Assembly (NCBI GenBank): GCA_002900995.3
Contig: CM035307.1
Location: 2,232,001 to 2,296,000 of the forward strand
DNA: 64,000 nt
Direction: 5' to 3'
Source: Ganoderma boninense
Lineage: Eukaryota > Basidiomycota > Agaricomycetes > Polyporales > Polyporaceae
Below, in pieces: positions 11,561 to 23,199 of this stretch (within the stretch, counting starts at the first letter, position 1; each line of letters opens with the position of its first letter). Made by a program: the position numbers and the translations under genes. Under the pieces are notes generated by a model. That model did no database searches. It had not been told where the DNA came from and saw only the letters and a list, made by a program, of their open reading frames with translations.

Positions 11561-14075
11561 TCATGGTGACCCTTCCTCTTGGAGGACCTTCAGTTCCGCG
11601 AGCCGCTTGCGCATCTGCTTCTCGGTGTGGGTCGGAGGAACTCTGCGGGCCAAGAGAGCGCCAAGCTGCGCGGCACGGACCGGGTCAGTTATCTCGAAGT
11701 TTTGCACCGAGCAACCCACGATGTCTCGCTCACCAGTGTGCAAACACCGCCGAAACGGAGCACCCACGCGACGCCGTTCTTTCCGTACAACGCCGTGTCG
11801 TGCGTCGGGTCGCCGTCCGACGGATCGACGATGCTGAAGATCACGCTCGACGCAATCGCGACCTGCCGTGACCTCATCAACATCATGCCTAGAATTGCGC
11901 AGCAGGCCGAAGACTTACGACGAACTGAGGCATGACGATGGCAAGGTTGTGGATCCCGAGGATCGTCCCACCCGCGGTCGCCTGAGCCTCAGGAGGAACG
12001 GAATCGGCGTTCCGGTGCTCGAACGACCTCCTGCGCACGAGAGGCGTCCGTTCGTCGTCTGGGAGGTGTCTGCTATCCCTCCTAGCCGCGGGGGTAGACA
12101 GCGTGCGGCTGTGCGACGGCCTGCGAGCCCACTCGCGCGCGATCGCCTCCCCATCTTCCTGAACCTCTCTCTCGCGCTCCTTGAGGAACTCCATGATGAT
12201 CGCGAAGGGTGCCCAGCATGCCACGGCCCAGCAGATGCCAACAAGCGAGACGATGATGATCGCCTGCCAGACGCGGGTGACGAAGAAGGTTGCCAGTGAG
12301 AGGCACGTGAAGAGCAGGAGCGCGCCAGTCCATATATTCCTGAGAAAGAATGGCATGATGGGCAGGCGGAGGGGCCTGTCCTGTCGAGCGGCCTGGGCGC
12401 GCCATTCATGGACTTGCTCGCGGAGGCGAGTAAGCTCGGCGTCCTCATCTTCGTCTCCGTGCATTAAAAGGGCGTCCTCGCGCCGCGTGAGCATGGGAAG
12501 GAGCGTGCCCGCCGCAACAGCAACTTCAGCGGATGGTCAGAGATCGGTACCGAAAAGGATTGAAGCGGCGAAGGTTCATCTTACCGAGGCTGTAAATCAG
12601 CATGGCAAAGGCGCCAGTCCGGGTCGCAAGGTCATGGTCGGGCTCTTTGCCCAGCTCATATGCCATTACCTGACCGATATATGTTGTTCTGGTAGACGTC
12701 CATTAGCATGACACACTCATCTCTGAGAAGCGACGTACGAATAGAACAGGAACGGGAACCATCCCATAAATGCGAAGATTTGCACATAACACACACGGCG
12801 GATGGGCTTCGGAAGAGTCAAGATTGTGTTCCAGATGTTGGATAGTATGTCACGCGTGCTAGTACTAGACGATAGTGAGTCAAGCGTGTCCAAACGGTGA
12901 TGCACGATTGGGTCCGACCTCTTTCTCACACGGCGCTGTTCACGTTCCTTCTCTTCTTGGGTCCAACATGTGATCCACACAGTCCCTGAGAGAATAATCA
13001 TACAAACAACGCAGAACTTGCGGAACTGCGACCCTCCGAGGAGGCGGAGAATAGGCAAATTCGTCAGAGGCAAGAATCCTGGAGCCTTGTGTCAGCGCAA
13101 GTTGCACAAGACGCATGAGAGTCCGTACCGAAGCCGAAACCGATGATGTTTCCAGCATTGAGCATCCTGCTATGCCACGCGTTGGCCGCATTGAGTTGTT
13201 CTGGAGGCGTAACGTCAAGGAGGAGATTCCGGAGGGATGCCTGGAGAGCGTTCAAGGCGAAGTCGAGCAAGTAGAAGGACACGATAGCAAAGCCAATTGC
13301 TGTGTTCTGGACCTGTTGAAGAGATATCTGCATTAGAGGGGTTACTGGAAGTATCGATGATGTCGCAACTCGCCGTCTTGCTGTAGTTCGGATCCCAACT
13401 GCCGGCACCACCACCGAGGACATCAACGAAGAACGAGGCGATCTCGCGGCAGTATGCGATTGTCAGGGTGGAGATGACGAGGACGAAGGTGGAGGTGACA
13501 ATCCAATACCGACGCCTGTATTTCGACGTCGACGCGTCCGAAATGGCACCTACATCAAGCAAGGATGAGCGTACGATTATAAGGGCATTGTGCTCCGTTG
13601 GCACTAGCTCTCTACTCACCAATGACGGGTTGGGCGATCAGACCGCTGATAGGGCCCGCAAGCCACACCAGGCTTGTGAGCTGCTCCGAGAGCCCCAGGT
13701 CGAGCAGAAACGGTGTCCCATATCTGTAGCCACAGAACCAAGCACAGTCATCAGAACGCGGGACGTGCGGTGCCGTAAGGCAGAGTGTGTATCTCACCCC
13801 AGTTCAACCGTCCACGCGACCTGGGACCCGCCCATAGCGATGCTGAGGTTGAAGAGGTCCAGGGTGGACATCCTGCTCTCGCCCGTCGCCTTGGTCATGG
13901 GGGATTTGGAGAGCGCACCGCCGTTGGCTCGGTTCATGGAGGGCTGGCTCCCGCTCGCGCTCCTGACATCCTGGAAGTGTTTGGATGCTCTGCGGCCTCG
14001 GGCAGCCTGACGTCCCGGCCATGGGATCTGGGAAGTCGGGTCTGGGTCCGCATCGACGTTGGCGGGGAAGGTCAT
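11561..14075 (-). CDS. Sucrose/alpha-glucoside transporter-like permease (GPH/MFS)
   Basis: Integral membrane proton symporter of the plant/fungal sucrose transporter type (S. pombe Sut1-like). From the N-terminus: a short cytosolic leader, a first membrane segment STLDLFNLSIAMGGSQVAW, then LVWLAGPISGLIAQPVIG followed by SDASTSKYRRRYW (the conserved loop after TM2-3), further membrane segments including SFYLLDFALNALQASLRNLL, a long charged central cytosolic loop, and a second half with VCYVQIFAFMGWFPFLFY. A second Arg/Asp-rich insert near 11990-12130 precedes the last membrane helices. The start at 14075 gives the cytosolic leader directly before TM1. It probably takes up disaccharides at the plasma membrane; substrate preference is inferred from the family. 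The unusually long hydrophilic inserts between membrane segments are worth noting. Confidence 0.85.
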
Positions 14076-14280
14076 TGTGCAGACCTGTGCTGGCCGCAGT
14101 CGCAGTCGCAGTCGAAGTGGGGGTCGGGGTCAGAGGGCAAGTGGGAAGGGTGGTGCGCTGGCCAGGCAAGAGCACCGCGAGGAGAGAGATGGGGGTGTGG
14201 GATGTGTGCCAATGGGGGGCGCGACGAGCACGCCAGAGTCGGACAGTGGATGAATTGAAGAGAGCGTATTGGGACCGCGC

Positions 14281-14608
14281 GCTGAGCACCTGCCCACCGC
14301 CTGCAGAGCTGCTGAGTGCTCTGTACGTACACTCTTACAGTGCCTTGCATAATTGCGTGAACGCGCGGAAAAACAGCAGGCGCTTATACCTCGCCTACCA
14401 AATGCAGATCACGGTCACATGGACGCCAACGCCGCCTGTGCGCCTCTACTGTCTTAACTTCAGCCTGACTGTTCCCATTGTCCCCCACGCTTGTCTACTT
14501 CCTGGAGAGCTCAGTGTTCTCAACGGGCCTCCTAGTTTACCATTTGGGCCTCAGCGCTGAGCACCTGCCACACCGCAACTCGCAGAGCTACTGAGTGCTC
14601 TGTACGTA
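14281..14608. repeat. Pair of ~50-bp direct repeats upstream of the transporter gene
   Basis: Two near-identical segments lie at 14281-14329 and 14556-14608. Both begin GCTGAGCACCTGCC and end GAGTGCTCTGTACGTA, with a short variable stretch in the middle. They flank about 226 bp of unrelated sequence in the 0.9 kb gap between the transporter start and the 3' end of the ankyrin gene. They could be the ends of a small non-autonomous element or duplicated regulatory sequence. I see no coding potential between them. Confidence 0.75.
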
Positions 14609-14945
14609 GCGCCTGCAGGAACTCGGCGCGTTCACGCTTAAGGCATCCATCCACATCTCCATTACGCAACCGGTGATCCCCGTCCCGTCCAGATCTCAGA
14701 TCCATCCCACGCGCCCCTCTCCACCCAAGCCGCGGAAGCGCATCCCAGACCAGTCTGGTATTGACCATCGCATGCCGTACTCGATACTACATCCTGGCCC
14801 CCGTATATGCGTCTCCTACACAAACCAATGCAATGCAACAACAGAGCAGAGTACACAGCGAATGCAACCAGCCAACCGTACAATGCAACTCGTACACCCC
14901 ATCCTCACCAATAAGTACCCACCCCCGCCATATGCTGCACAACAG

Positions 14946-17157
14946 TCAAAACGCCCTCCTGGCCTCCAAGACGCATCCCGGCCCGACCTCGCGGTGGGTA
15001 GAGATCAATGCCAGCCAACATCCTCGGTCCGCCCCTCCTATCGGACCACCGCGTTCACCGATGCGTTTCTCCGATGCCCATTGCTCGAAACGTGCGAGTC
15101 CATGCTCGTCTTGTGTGACAGCAGCAGGTTGAACGGCAGCCGCCGCGAGTGCGTCGGCCGCCGTTGCGGTCGTCGGCGTCATCGACCGCTCTGGCTCCTC
15201 CGTCATCGGTGGTGGTGGGAACCGCGCATAATCGCTCGGAGGCCCCGTGTATTCGATGCCGCCCGGCACCGCGTGTTGAACGCTCCCTGAACGCGGTGTG
15301 CCGCCCGTTCTTGTTGTCGAATTCTGCGTTGGAGTGGGGAGCGCAGACGACTCGCTTGGGGGCGACGAGAAGTTGCTTGTCGGCTTGAGCATCGCCGGGC
15401 TTGTCCCCGACCGACTTCGCGGCTCCCCTTGGCTGGGAGGCATCGACAACGGCTGAGGATTTGTCCGCAGTTGCGCCGCAGAAGCCGATGGTCGTAAACG
15501 ACGTCGGGGGGCAACTGAACCTATCGTTCCTATTGACGACAGTGCCGAAATATCGTCTGTGCCTTTTGGTGGGGGCGCTGGTGGGGGCGATGTTGACTCG
15601 CTCTGGGAGGGATTGTCGGTCGACGCCGTGGTAGCGCTTCCGCTCCGTTGTCGCAGCTTGTACTTCTCCATCGCGTCGGCATCCCGTTCACGCATTCGAG
15701 TGGCGATTGGCGACAACGCAGATGCGGGGTTAGAATTGCCGCTAGGCAGAAGGGTGGCGGAACCTGGTTGCGAGACGGGAGATGTAGCGAAACCAAACGT
15801 GCTGCTTGTTGAGCTGGCTGATGGTTGTCCAGGAGAGTGTGACCCCGAAGGCAGTGGCGCAGGACGTCTCGACGGTGATGACCAAAATCTCGAGGAGGAT
15901 TGCTGTGGTTGATATCCTTCCAGCAAGTCGCCGCTGTTCGATGTTGTCGTTGTATGGCTAGTTCCCGAACCACTCCTCATCCGGACAGAGCCATTCATAC
16001 CATGTGAATACTCTCTGGGTGATGGAGGGTATACTTGCATGTTTGCGACACCGTTCCACTCGTTTCCGCGTGCCGCGGCCTGTTGGAAGACATTCCGCCG
16101 AGCTTTCTTGTTATTCTCAAACTGTATTCGAGCTGTATCTTGCAGTGCGTCTCGTGTACTAATTCTACAAAATATCGTTATTGAGGGACCGCTTCATAGG
16201 AGACAAGATTTTGCACTTACGAGTATGCGTAGTCGGACGGCGTGAACCCTTGGTTATTCCGCGCCGAGTACTGGCATCCTCGCTCGATCAGAAGTTGGAC
16301 AATCTGTGGGAAGCAAAAATGAGCCATCCAGCTTCCCCCTAAGGCATAGTGGCGAGGAACGCACCGTAACGTTGCCCCAGGCGCTGGCGCTACGGGTGGA
16401 AATGGGGTAAGTTCTCATCTCTGGATTGGACATTGGACAGGGGACGACGCTCACTAGTGCAATGGTGTGTTCCCCTCGTTATCTGCGAGGTCAAAGTCGG
16501 CCCCGTGATCGCAAAGCATCTGCGGGAGGCAGTTGAGATGGTTGGGAACAGTCGACGCTGGTAGGGAATGAACGCCACAGACTCACCCGAACAAGTTCCT
16601 CGTTGCCCTTCAAGGCCGCCACATGGAGCGCCGTCTTCCCTTCCATGTTCGCCCAGTCCAGAATGTCGGGGTAACGGTCGATGTACATGCGAGCCATTCG
16701 GAGGGTTGCCCCGAGGAAATCTTGCTCCGAGGAACCGTTCGACTGGGGATATGAAGGAGGGGGGCGTGCTTCGGCGAGCAAAATGAGGATGGTGTTGTTT
16801 TCTGAGTCCTGTGATGGCAGGAAGGAAGAGTGTTTGGGGACGCCACGATAAATGGACGGGAGAGAGCGCACCTTGCTGTACTCATGGTTGTACTCGTGAT
16901 CATCGTGCCCACTGGTGAGGAGGAATTCGAATGTCTCCTCGTGTCCTAGAATGGCCGCCCAGGCCAGGGATGAATAACGTTTATGGTAGGGGTCGGGGTT
17001 GCGCATGTCCGTGCGCTTGATCAGTCGTTTGACAAGAAAGAGGTTGTTCTCTAGCCGACGCAGAGAAGTCAGCCGAGGTGGAGACGAGGAGCAAGTCAAA
17101 GAGAAAGAAACCTTTCACTGCCCTGCGGAGGCGGGCGGAAGCGTCCTTCTCTGCCAT
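14946..17157 (-). CDS. Ankyrin-repeat protein resembling TORC2 subunit AVO2
   Basis: The N-terminal half has ankyrin repeats: a leader RLRRAVK, then LFLVKRLIKRTDMRNPDP, YSSLAWAAILGHEETFEFLL, NTILILLAEARPP, GKTALHVAALKGNEELVR, a repeat with ASAWGNV, and GFTPSDYAYS. The remaining ~370 residues (14946-16040) are Ser/Pro/Thr-rich and probably disordered. Ankyrin repeats at the extreme N-terminus followed by a Ser-rich tail is the plan of yeast Avo2, a non-essential TORC2 component at the plasma membrane; this link is inference from architecture. The start codon at 17157 opens a short first exon (MAEKDASARLRRAVK) spliced to the repeats. Introns are present between repeats. Divergent from the STEEP1-like gene, with 409 bp between starts. 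Confidence 0.8.
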
Positions 17158-17566
17158 GGGGAATGACGGGAGAGGTCGGACGGGAGGGACGGAGGGGATG
17201 GAGGGGGGGTGACGGTTATAGGAGAGCTTAAGTTACTCTCTGCACTGGCGGACAGAGCACAGCCCAAGCAAGCAATAATAAGGAGAAACGATCACGTGCG
17301 ACGTCGTCCAATAGCGGGACGTAATGTCACAACATTTATTCGGCGTCCGTGACGGAGCCCTCGGCACACCCCTCCGTGCCGTGGAATATTAATTACACAC
17401 GCGAGCACTGCTCGACACCGCGCAGTCCTTGCCGAGCCTTGTTCTTATCCGACCCTCCCGCTCTCGTGCCACCATCCTCCTCTCTCCGTCCTGACCCTGC
17501 TGCTTCTCTCGCCATCCTTCTGCGCCAACCACCTGCTTCCTCTTTCTCCCCAACCTCCCACGCACC

Positions 17567-18354
17567 ATGCCCAAGGTCGTCTCCCGCTCGGCCGTCTCCT
17601 CCTCTGCGGATGGTCAGTTCCACTCCGGCACCGACCCGCACCGTATCGCGAACGTTCGACGCGCTGATTCCCCGCTCTCATTGTTCCTTCCGCTCTAGCG
17701 CGGCCCACCGCATCATCAGCAGCAGCCCTCCGCGTCTACTGTGTGATATTTCCCCTGTCTTCCCTGGACTAACAGCTCATCACCCGTTGTTTTGCGCAGA
17801 TTGCATCTGCGGCGAGTTTATTGTGCGTCTCCTCGCCCTCCTGCCGGAACGGCTGACTCAAGCCTGGATGTTCGAACCTCCATCCGGGATGCACCATACT
17901 GTATCCGTATCACACACATCTCCGGCTCTGGGCAGCTCGTCATTGACAAGAGCCTGACCGCCCTGCCACGCCGACAGACAGACGGCGCAGTCGTCATTCG
18001 CTCCCAGGACGCCAGCAACGCCAAGGCCCGTGTGTTCAAACTGAACGCGACAGCCAAAGACCCAATCCTCATTGAGCGGCGAGTCTTCGCAACTTCTGTC
18101 CTGTCCGATGGGTGCTGTGCTGATTCTGACCTTGTTCCACTTGCGCTGCTATCAGACAAGGTGGGCATGAGAAGCAGTACAGGTTCCACTGTCCACGCTG
18201 CGCACTTCCCGTTGCATATCAGTCCACACCGCCTCCCGTGAAGTCGGGCCCATACCTGTACGTCTTCAAAGGTGCCCTAAGTCAGATTCAAGGACAGGTA
18301 CCACCAGATGCATTCGATGACGAAAACTTGGTGTCTGACACCAGCGTCGCATGA
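17567..18354 (+). CDS. STEEP1 / UPF0428 (CXorf56) family protein
   Basis: Small conserved eukaryotic protein. The first exon encodes MPKVVSRSAVSSSAD, essentially the start of the family (MPKVVSRS). A second exon has the CICGEF element, then VIDKSLTALPRRQTDGAVVI, and a later one gives a zinc-ribbon-like CPRCALPVAYQS followed by GPYLYVFKGAL. The four cysteines in CxCG and CPRC fit a metal-binding site. In animals the family member assists STING exit from the ER; the fungal role is not known, so the shared core function must be something else. The last exon ends at 18352-18354 (stop TGA). This protein is shorter than the animal ones, lacking the acidic C-terminal part. Exon borders in the middle are approximate. 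Confidence 0.8.
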
Positions 18355-18684
18355 GGTGTCAGGCAGACGTGGAGCCCGTGCCAGCATGCTACATTTCGTG
18401 TTCACGCTCTCATTTATTTCATGTCCGTCATCCATTCGTGTCGTGACTGACCGCGGGAATGTAATGCGCAACGAGAGGCCTAATGTACATATTTCATTCC
18501 ACAACCAAGTCAGCATGTCAATTGCACTGCACAGGTACTCTATTGTAGACGAAACGTTGTACTGGAAAATCATATACGGTCGAACCTACCACATGTCTTC
18601 CACCGTTAGAAGACAAGTCTGCGGGAGAATGGCAAGGTCAGCATGTCAATTTCAACGAGTAACATGACGACAAGCCAAGACGGA

Positions 18685-19075
18685 AGAGTCAGATACCGTT
18701 GTAGAAAAATGTTTACTCAAAACGCCGATGCCGTAGCATCGGCGTTCGTACAGTGTGAATAGTATGTCATCACTCGCATGGGCTAAGGGCCGGGAAAAAT
18801 GAAAGCAAGAAGGGACAGGGGAATGCAGAGTGAATGACAAGACGCACCGTTGAATGAATGCCCGGACGGTGTCACAGACAACCTCCATGTGTACAGCGGG
18901 TGACATACCTCTTCGTTCCTGTCCGTCGAAGATACAAGCACATGTCAGTACACGTTGCAATCCGCCACGTCGCATCGAAAAAGCGGGATAGACTCAGATA
19001 CCGTTGTAGAGTAAGATAATTTCACAACGCACAGGGCGTTCGTATGTTTGGGAATATAGATGGCATCATCGACGG
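18685..19075. repeat. Diverged duplicated block with an 11-bp stem-loop
   Basis: Two segments about 300 bp apart, near 18685-18780 and 18985-19075, share TCAGATACCGTTGTAGA, then an AACGC...GGCGTTCGTA element, then similar ATAGATGGCATCATC-type sequence. The first copy contains a perfect inverted repeat, 18721-18731 with 18736-18746, around a 4-nt loop. On the minus strand both copies lie just after GT donor-like sites, so they may be duplicated introns or exons of an unmodelled minus-strand transcript. I can assign no coding function. The rest of 18355-19732 shows only short unsupported reading frames. Confidence 0.55.
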
Positions 19076-19732
19076 GGGCGAACACCACGAGAGACTCACC
19101 ATTTGATCGCAACGACCCCACTCCTCCTACAGACGTTCCGAATATCGGCTGCGAGGATGCAGGAGGGTAGGAGAAGCGGCCATGGCTGGCGGCGAGAGCA
19201 AATCCAGCGCGCTCGCAGGCGTTTGGCAAGAAAACTTACCGCCTAATTGGCGCGCATTTGTAGCCAGCCAAGGCGCGCACAAATAGAGGCAAATAGCACC
19301 CTGAACAATGAGCGCCTCTCTCCCAGCGCTTCTGAAAGGGACGTCAGACAAGGTTCGTGTTTACTGTACTTGCACCGTTGTCTACCGTTGTCCGCCAGTC
19401 GTCCATCGGGCAAATCTCGATTGCACGAATCCTTCCCGCGAATGAAACACGTCAAAACCACCTCGCATGCGTTGGCACAGAAGCGAAGGCAGACTAAAAT
19501 GCAAGCAATGTCGAGTGAGCGCAGACAAGACTCGGAGGACGTTCGAAGGCAAGCTTGACATCATAATGTTGACAGCAAAATCTATAAGTACAGAATAAGT
19601 ATACACCGCTGTTATACAGGGAACAAGCAGGGAAGACGAGAATTAGCCGAAGCGCAGGCGGTCGTGTATGCGACAAGGTTAAGAGTACAGCTGTCCTTGG
19701 CGTATCGTAATGTCCCGGTCGAAGGTCGCGCA

Positions 19733-21163
19733 TCAAGCATAGAACCCAAGCTCCGAGAGCCGGTATCGTGTCGTCTTTACATGGAACTCAAGGTAACCCT
19801 GGGGTGGCACGGGTGCGGTGCATCAGTTGATTCAATTCATTCTGACATGCACTGAAGTTTTGGGGCAGCGCTCACCTGCAGGAATTGCTGCCAGATCGCG
19901 GCGAGCTCGGAGTCGGCAGATGTGATGGCGTCGATCCTCCGCACTGTGTCCGTGACTTCAGCCGCCAGTGTTCGAAGGATGTCTGTTGGCGACTTGCGCT
20001 CGGCCGCCGCACGTAAATGCACATAGTTGTCGGTTTCGCCGGCGAGGGACTCCTTGTAGAACGACAGCCTTGAAACGTTCGCAAGTCAGCCCACATCTAT
20101 GGGTCTTCCATGAACCCCGAAACACATACAGATCGCTGTGGCGCACCGTTAGTTTCAAATTTACGAAACGCCGGGAAGTAAACATATCACGTACTTGGTG
20201 CAGTTGATGAAATAATCGAATTCACTTGGAGACCGGTGAACGAGCTCCGAAGTCAGCTATCTAGGCGGTCGCCATCGTCACACCGGCAAAAACGACTTAC
20301 GGAATAATTTGAATGTACGAGTTCACGCTCGACCTCCAGCTGCTCGGGAAAATGAAGTGTGCGTACGGAGGGCCCACTCCAGATTTCGTGCGGACATAGT
20401 ACGGATAACGCGTCGCGCCCGGGCGGATGGGCATGTCCTTCGTAGTGTATTCGATGTACATCGCGGTCATGGAGTCGAAGGTGCCACTGATGATGGCGTT
20501 CGCGCCAATGCGCGGCCAAAGTGTAAACGCCTTGTTGAGATGTGCGGCAAAACGGTCGAGGACGGGGTCGAGTTGCGGCGCGCCCTCGAGACAGCGCTGT
20601 GCGAACTCTCCGATGGGCTCTGGGTCCACCCCGCAGTGGTCGTCGGCGTAGAAGGTGAAGGCGGTATAGAGCGCAACAAAGTACTGGTGCTCGGGGCTCT
20701 CATGGCTGTAACAGCACTCGGCCATGTTGCAACTGTTGTGGAGCATCTTCTCGGTGAATGTGGTGCTGACATCGATGGTCCATGATGCGATCTCGGCGGC
20801 CAGTCGTTGCCTGAGGTCAAGGTTCTTGGGCGTGCGTGGGGACTGAAAATGGAGGCCGTTCAGGAAACCCTGGATTATGTTCTTGGTTTCATAAAACGGA
20901 TCCTGAAAGACTAAGGTCAGAAGAGCGAGAAAAATGAGGGGATGGGTCGATGTACAAGGTAAAGTTTATCTTCGGGGTAAAACGAGTCTTCTTTGATGGT
21001 CAACGATGGCACGCTGCGAACGGCGGCTTGGTGAGACGTGTTGCACACGACATGCAGGTGGGACATTCTGCACTCACGGATGGAAGAGGTGATAAGGAAG
21101 ATAGGCACGAGAGAGGACAGACCGCCATAGCAAGGCAAGGGGGGAAAGGGAGTAAGATGGCAT
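19733..21163 (-). CDS. Tri5-type (trichodiene-synthase-like) sesquiterpene synthase
   Basis: Class I terpene cyclase of the Tri5 family, expected to ionise farnesyl diphosphate in the cytosol. The aspartate-rich metal-binding motif is AFTFYADDHCG (exon near 20650). The second metal-binding motif reads NDLLSFYKE only if a 6-nt exon at 20130-20135 is included between introns 20136-20194 and 20069-20129; skipping it would remove Asn-Asp but keep the frame. The C-terminus has a small exon with GYLEFHVKTTRYRLSEL and stops at 19733. The start at 21163 is a candidate, since the N-terminus is poorly conserved and the first intron border is uncertain. The product cannot be predicted; basidiomycete members make varied sesquiterpenes and this does not imply toxin production. 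Its neighbours are an unidentified gene remnant and repeats. Confidence 0.85.
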
Positions 21164-21840
21164 GCCTGTCAAGGGGGTGGAGGGTGATCCGGCGGTTCAA
21201 GAAGGGTTTTAAAGCAGGCGAAGGCCTGGGGCGACCAATTGCGCCGCGCATGACGGTGGGTTGATGACGATAGGCTGGGTTGGGATTGCCATGTAAAAGC
21301 GTGTCCCGCGGAGAAAGTGATGAGCATACGAACGACCTAGCCGTGAGAGGTCAAGGAACGGGCGGGTTGGCAGGAAGCCCTGCGTCGCGGCTTCGGAGGC
21401 TCGTGGCCGGGGCCAGGTGACGTAGGAGATGCCAGTAACTTGTCGCTCTGTGGACCAATGCTTGAGTCTAACCCGAGCAAGGGACCGATGGCGATCATAG
21501 CAAGTCCGATACACCCGCCCGCCGTGCCACGCTCAGCTTCGAGTTCTGCTGCGCGGACAGCCTGACCCGGTCCCAACGGACGACTCGGAGGCAGAGCTGA
21601 TCGAGATTATGTTGCGGTCCAGCTGACTCAGCGCCCTTGTCCCAATTTGGCAGGAGCTCAAGTTTACAGCCGCGCATGCGACCCGTCGTCCGCAACTCTC
21701 AGTCAACGATGCCACGCCCACCCCAGCATCGTGCCCCACTTCCTCTCGATCTGGGCTATGTATCGGTAGGGCTCGTTCATGCAGCCACATACGCTGGTTT
21801 CCTTGCTGGGTAGCGCTACATGTGTGTTCAGGCTAGACTG

Positions 21841-23190
21841 TCAGATAAAGGGTGTGCCCAGACCGAGCGTAGGCGGTTTGCCCAGCCGGACCTGCGGAAG
21901 TGTATCCGGCTTTGGCGGTTCCTGCCCAAGCACCGCGCTCCAATCATCCATATTTAAAATTCCTGCCGCCGTGAATCCATCAAGTATCCGAAGCACTTTC
22001 CTAGAGGCCTCCTACTAAGGGATAGGATCTACAGGACATACCAATGGATTGAGCTACTGGTACGTCTCGGATATCTCTTACCGAGGGCTCGTTTACCCAT
22101 GATGACGCCAGTACATCAGCGAGAGGTAGTTTGCATGGTGCAATTACTCCAACGAGCGGCCGTTACTAGCACGCACCCCCGTGGGCATCGACTTACCCTT
22201 TGAAGTCAAAGTACTTGCGGAATATAGGACAAACCTGCGCCATCATTGACCCCATGGCTAGCAACATATCGACGCGGTCCGAATGTCTGTTTCATTTGTA
22301 ACGAGTCGCGACGAACGTTTCTCAGGAGACCTCGGTCTTTCGTCTTTCTGCTCCAGACATCAAGTAGTATATGCCTCAGAGATATGCCCACGAACCGGTA
22401 CCTTCGTGAGTGCCGACCTGACTAACCCATACATCGGTTCCCTCGTGCCGTGAGTTATTCCGGCATTCGAGTTTCAAGCGGCTCGAGGAATATAACGTCT
22501 AACGTTTTTGTGGCTCCCGTTGCTGCTTCGGCTACCTGCACAGAAAGTTACGCGAAGAGAGCCATACCAAACCACATGAGGTGTATGTCGAGTGCTCGCC
22601 CGAAAGGAACATCGGTCGACCTGAACCCGAACGCCAACTGCAGACTGATTCTGCTGCTGTCATCCACTAAACCGTCCTTGACCGAGCCTTTACGTTAGGC
22701 AGACATACCTGTGGCGTCCAGGATGTCTGCAGATACTATCATATCATGGTCTCATCGCCTAGATTACACCACAGGAACTTGACCTTGACCGGATGTAGCA
22801 ACAACGAACGGAATCCGCGTACCACATTATGACCGACCTCCCCCCACGCAACAAGGTCATTTATCGTCTGCCCTGGGAGACAAGTACCACATGAAAAATT
22901 CAATCATGTCGGATATCTCGGGGACACTGTCATGTGCACTACTGGGGAGTCGCGGCTTGGGTTGAGGCCTTGAGGACTCGGTGAACCCCATGATCGTTGA
23001 CGTCCGTCTTCTTACGCACATTTTTGTACCGTGGCCATGGTCCTTGAGATCGATGACGTTGCTCCCGCGATTCCAAAGCAAGCACGGCGCATCCTACGCA
23101 ACCATTCCATATCAAGGCTGTAGGACCCGGCTGTCAGATCCGGGTCTGGCAGTGACCACGGTTCTGACGTATCCTCTCGTATCCTGAAGA
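21841..23190 (-). other. Multi-exon gene or gene remnant of unknown function
   Basis: Coding-like segments lie in a row on the minus strand: one with ISLQLAFGFRSTDVPFG (about 22520-22660), one with DRVDMLLAMGSMMAQVC (about 22200-22280), and a C-terminal one with LRILDGFTAAGILNMDDW ending in a stop at 21841-21843. The last two join in frame through a 15-nt exon at about 22043-22057. An in-frame TAA follows the first segment, and the intermediate frames do not all connect, so the gene may be degenerate or I have missed exons. I recognise no family. It lies between the terpene synthase and the cyclin gene. The interval 21164-21840 upstream of the terpene synthase shows nothing else I can support. 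Confidence 0.35.
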
Positions 23191-23199
23191 TCTAGGCGT

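Noticed and set aside
15530..15973. 147-residue frame overlapping the ankyrin gene tail
   Set aside because: Shadow of the Ser/Pro-rich exon of the ankyrin gene in another frame.
20100..20200. Reading the terpene-synthase junction as one long intron
   Set aside because: A single intron from 20194 to 20069 keeps the frame but loses the Asn-Asp of the catalytic motif. The two-intron model with the hexamer exon fits the family better.
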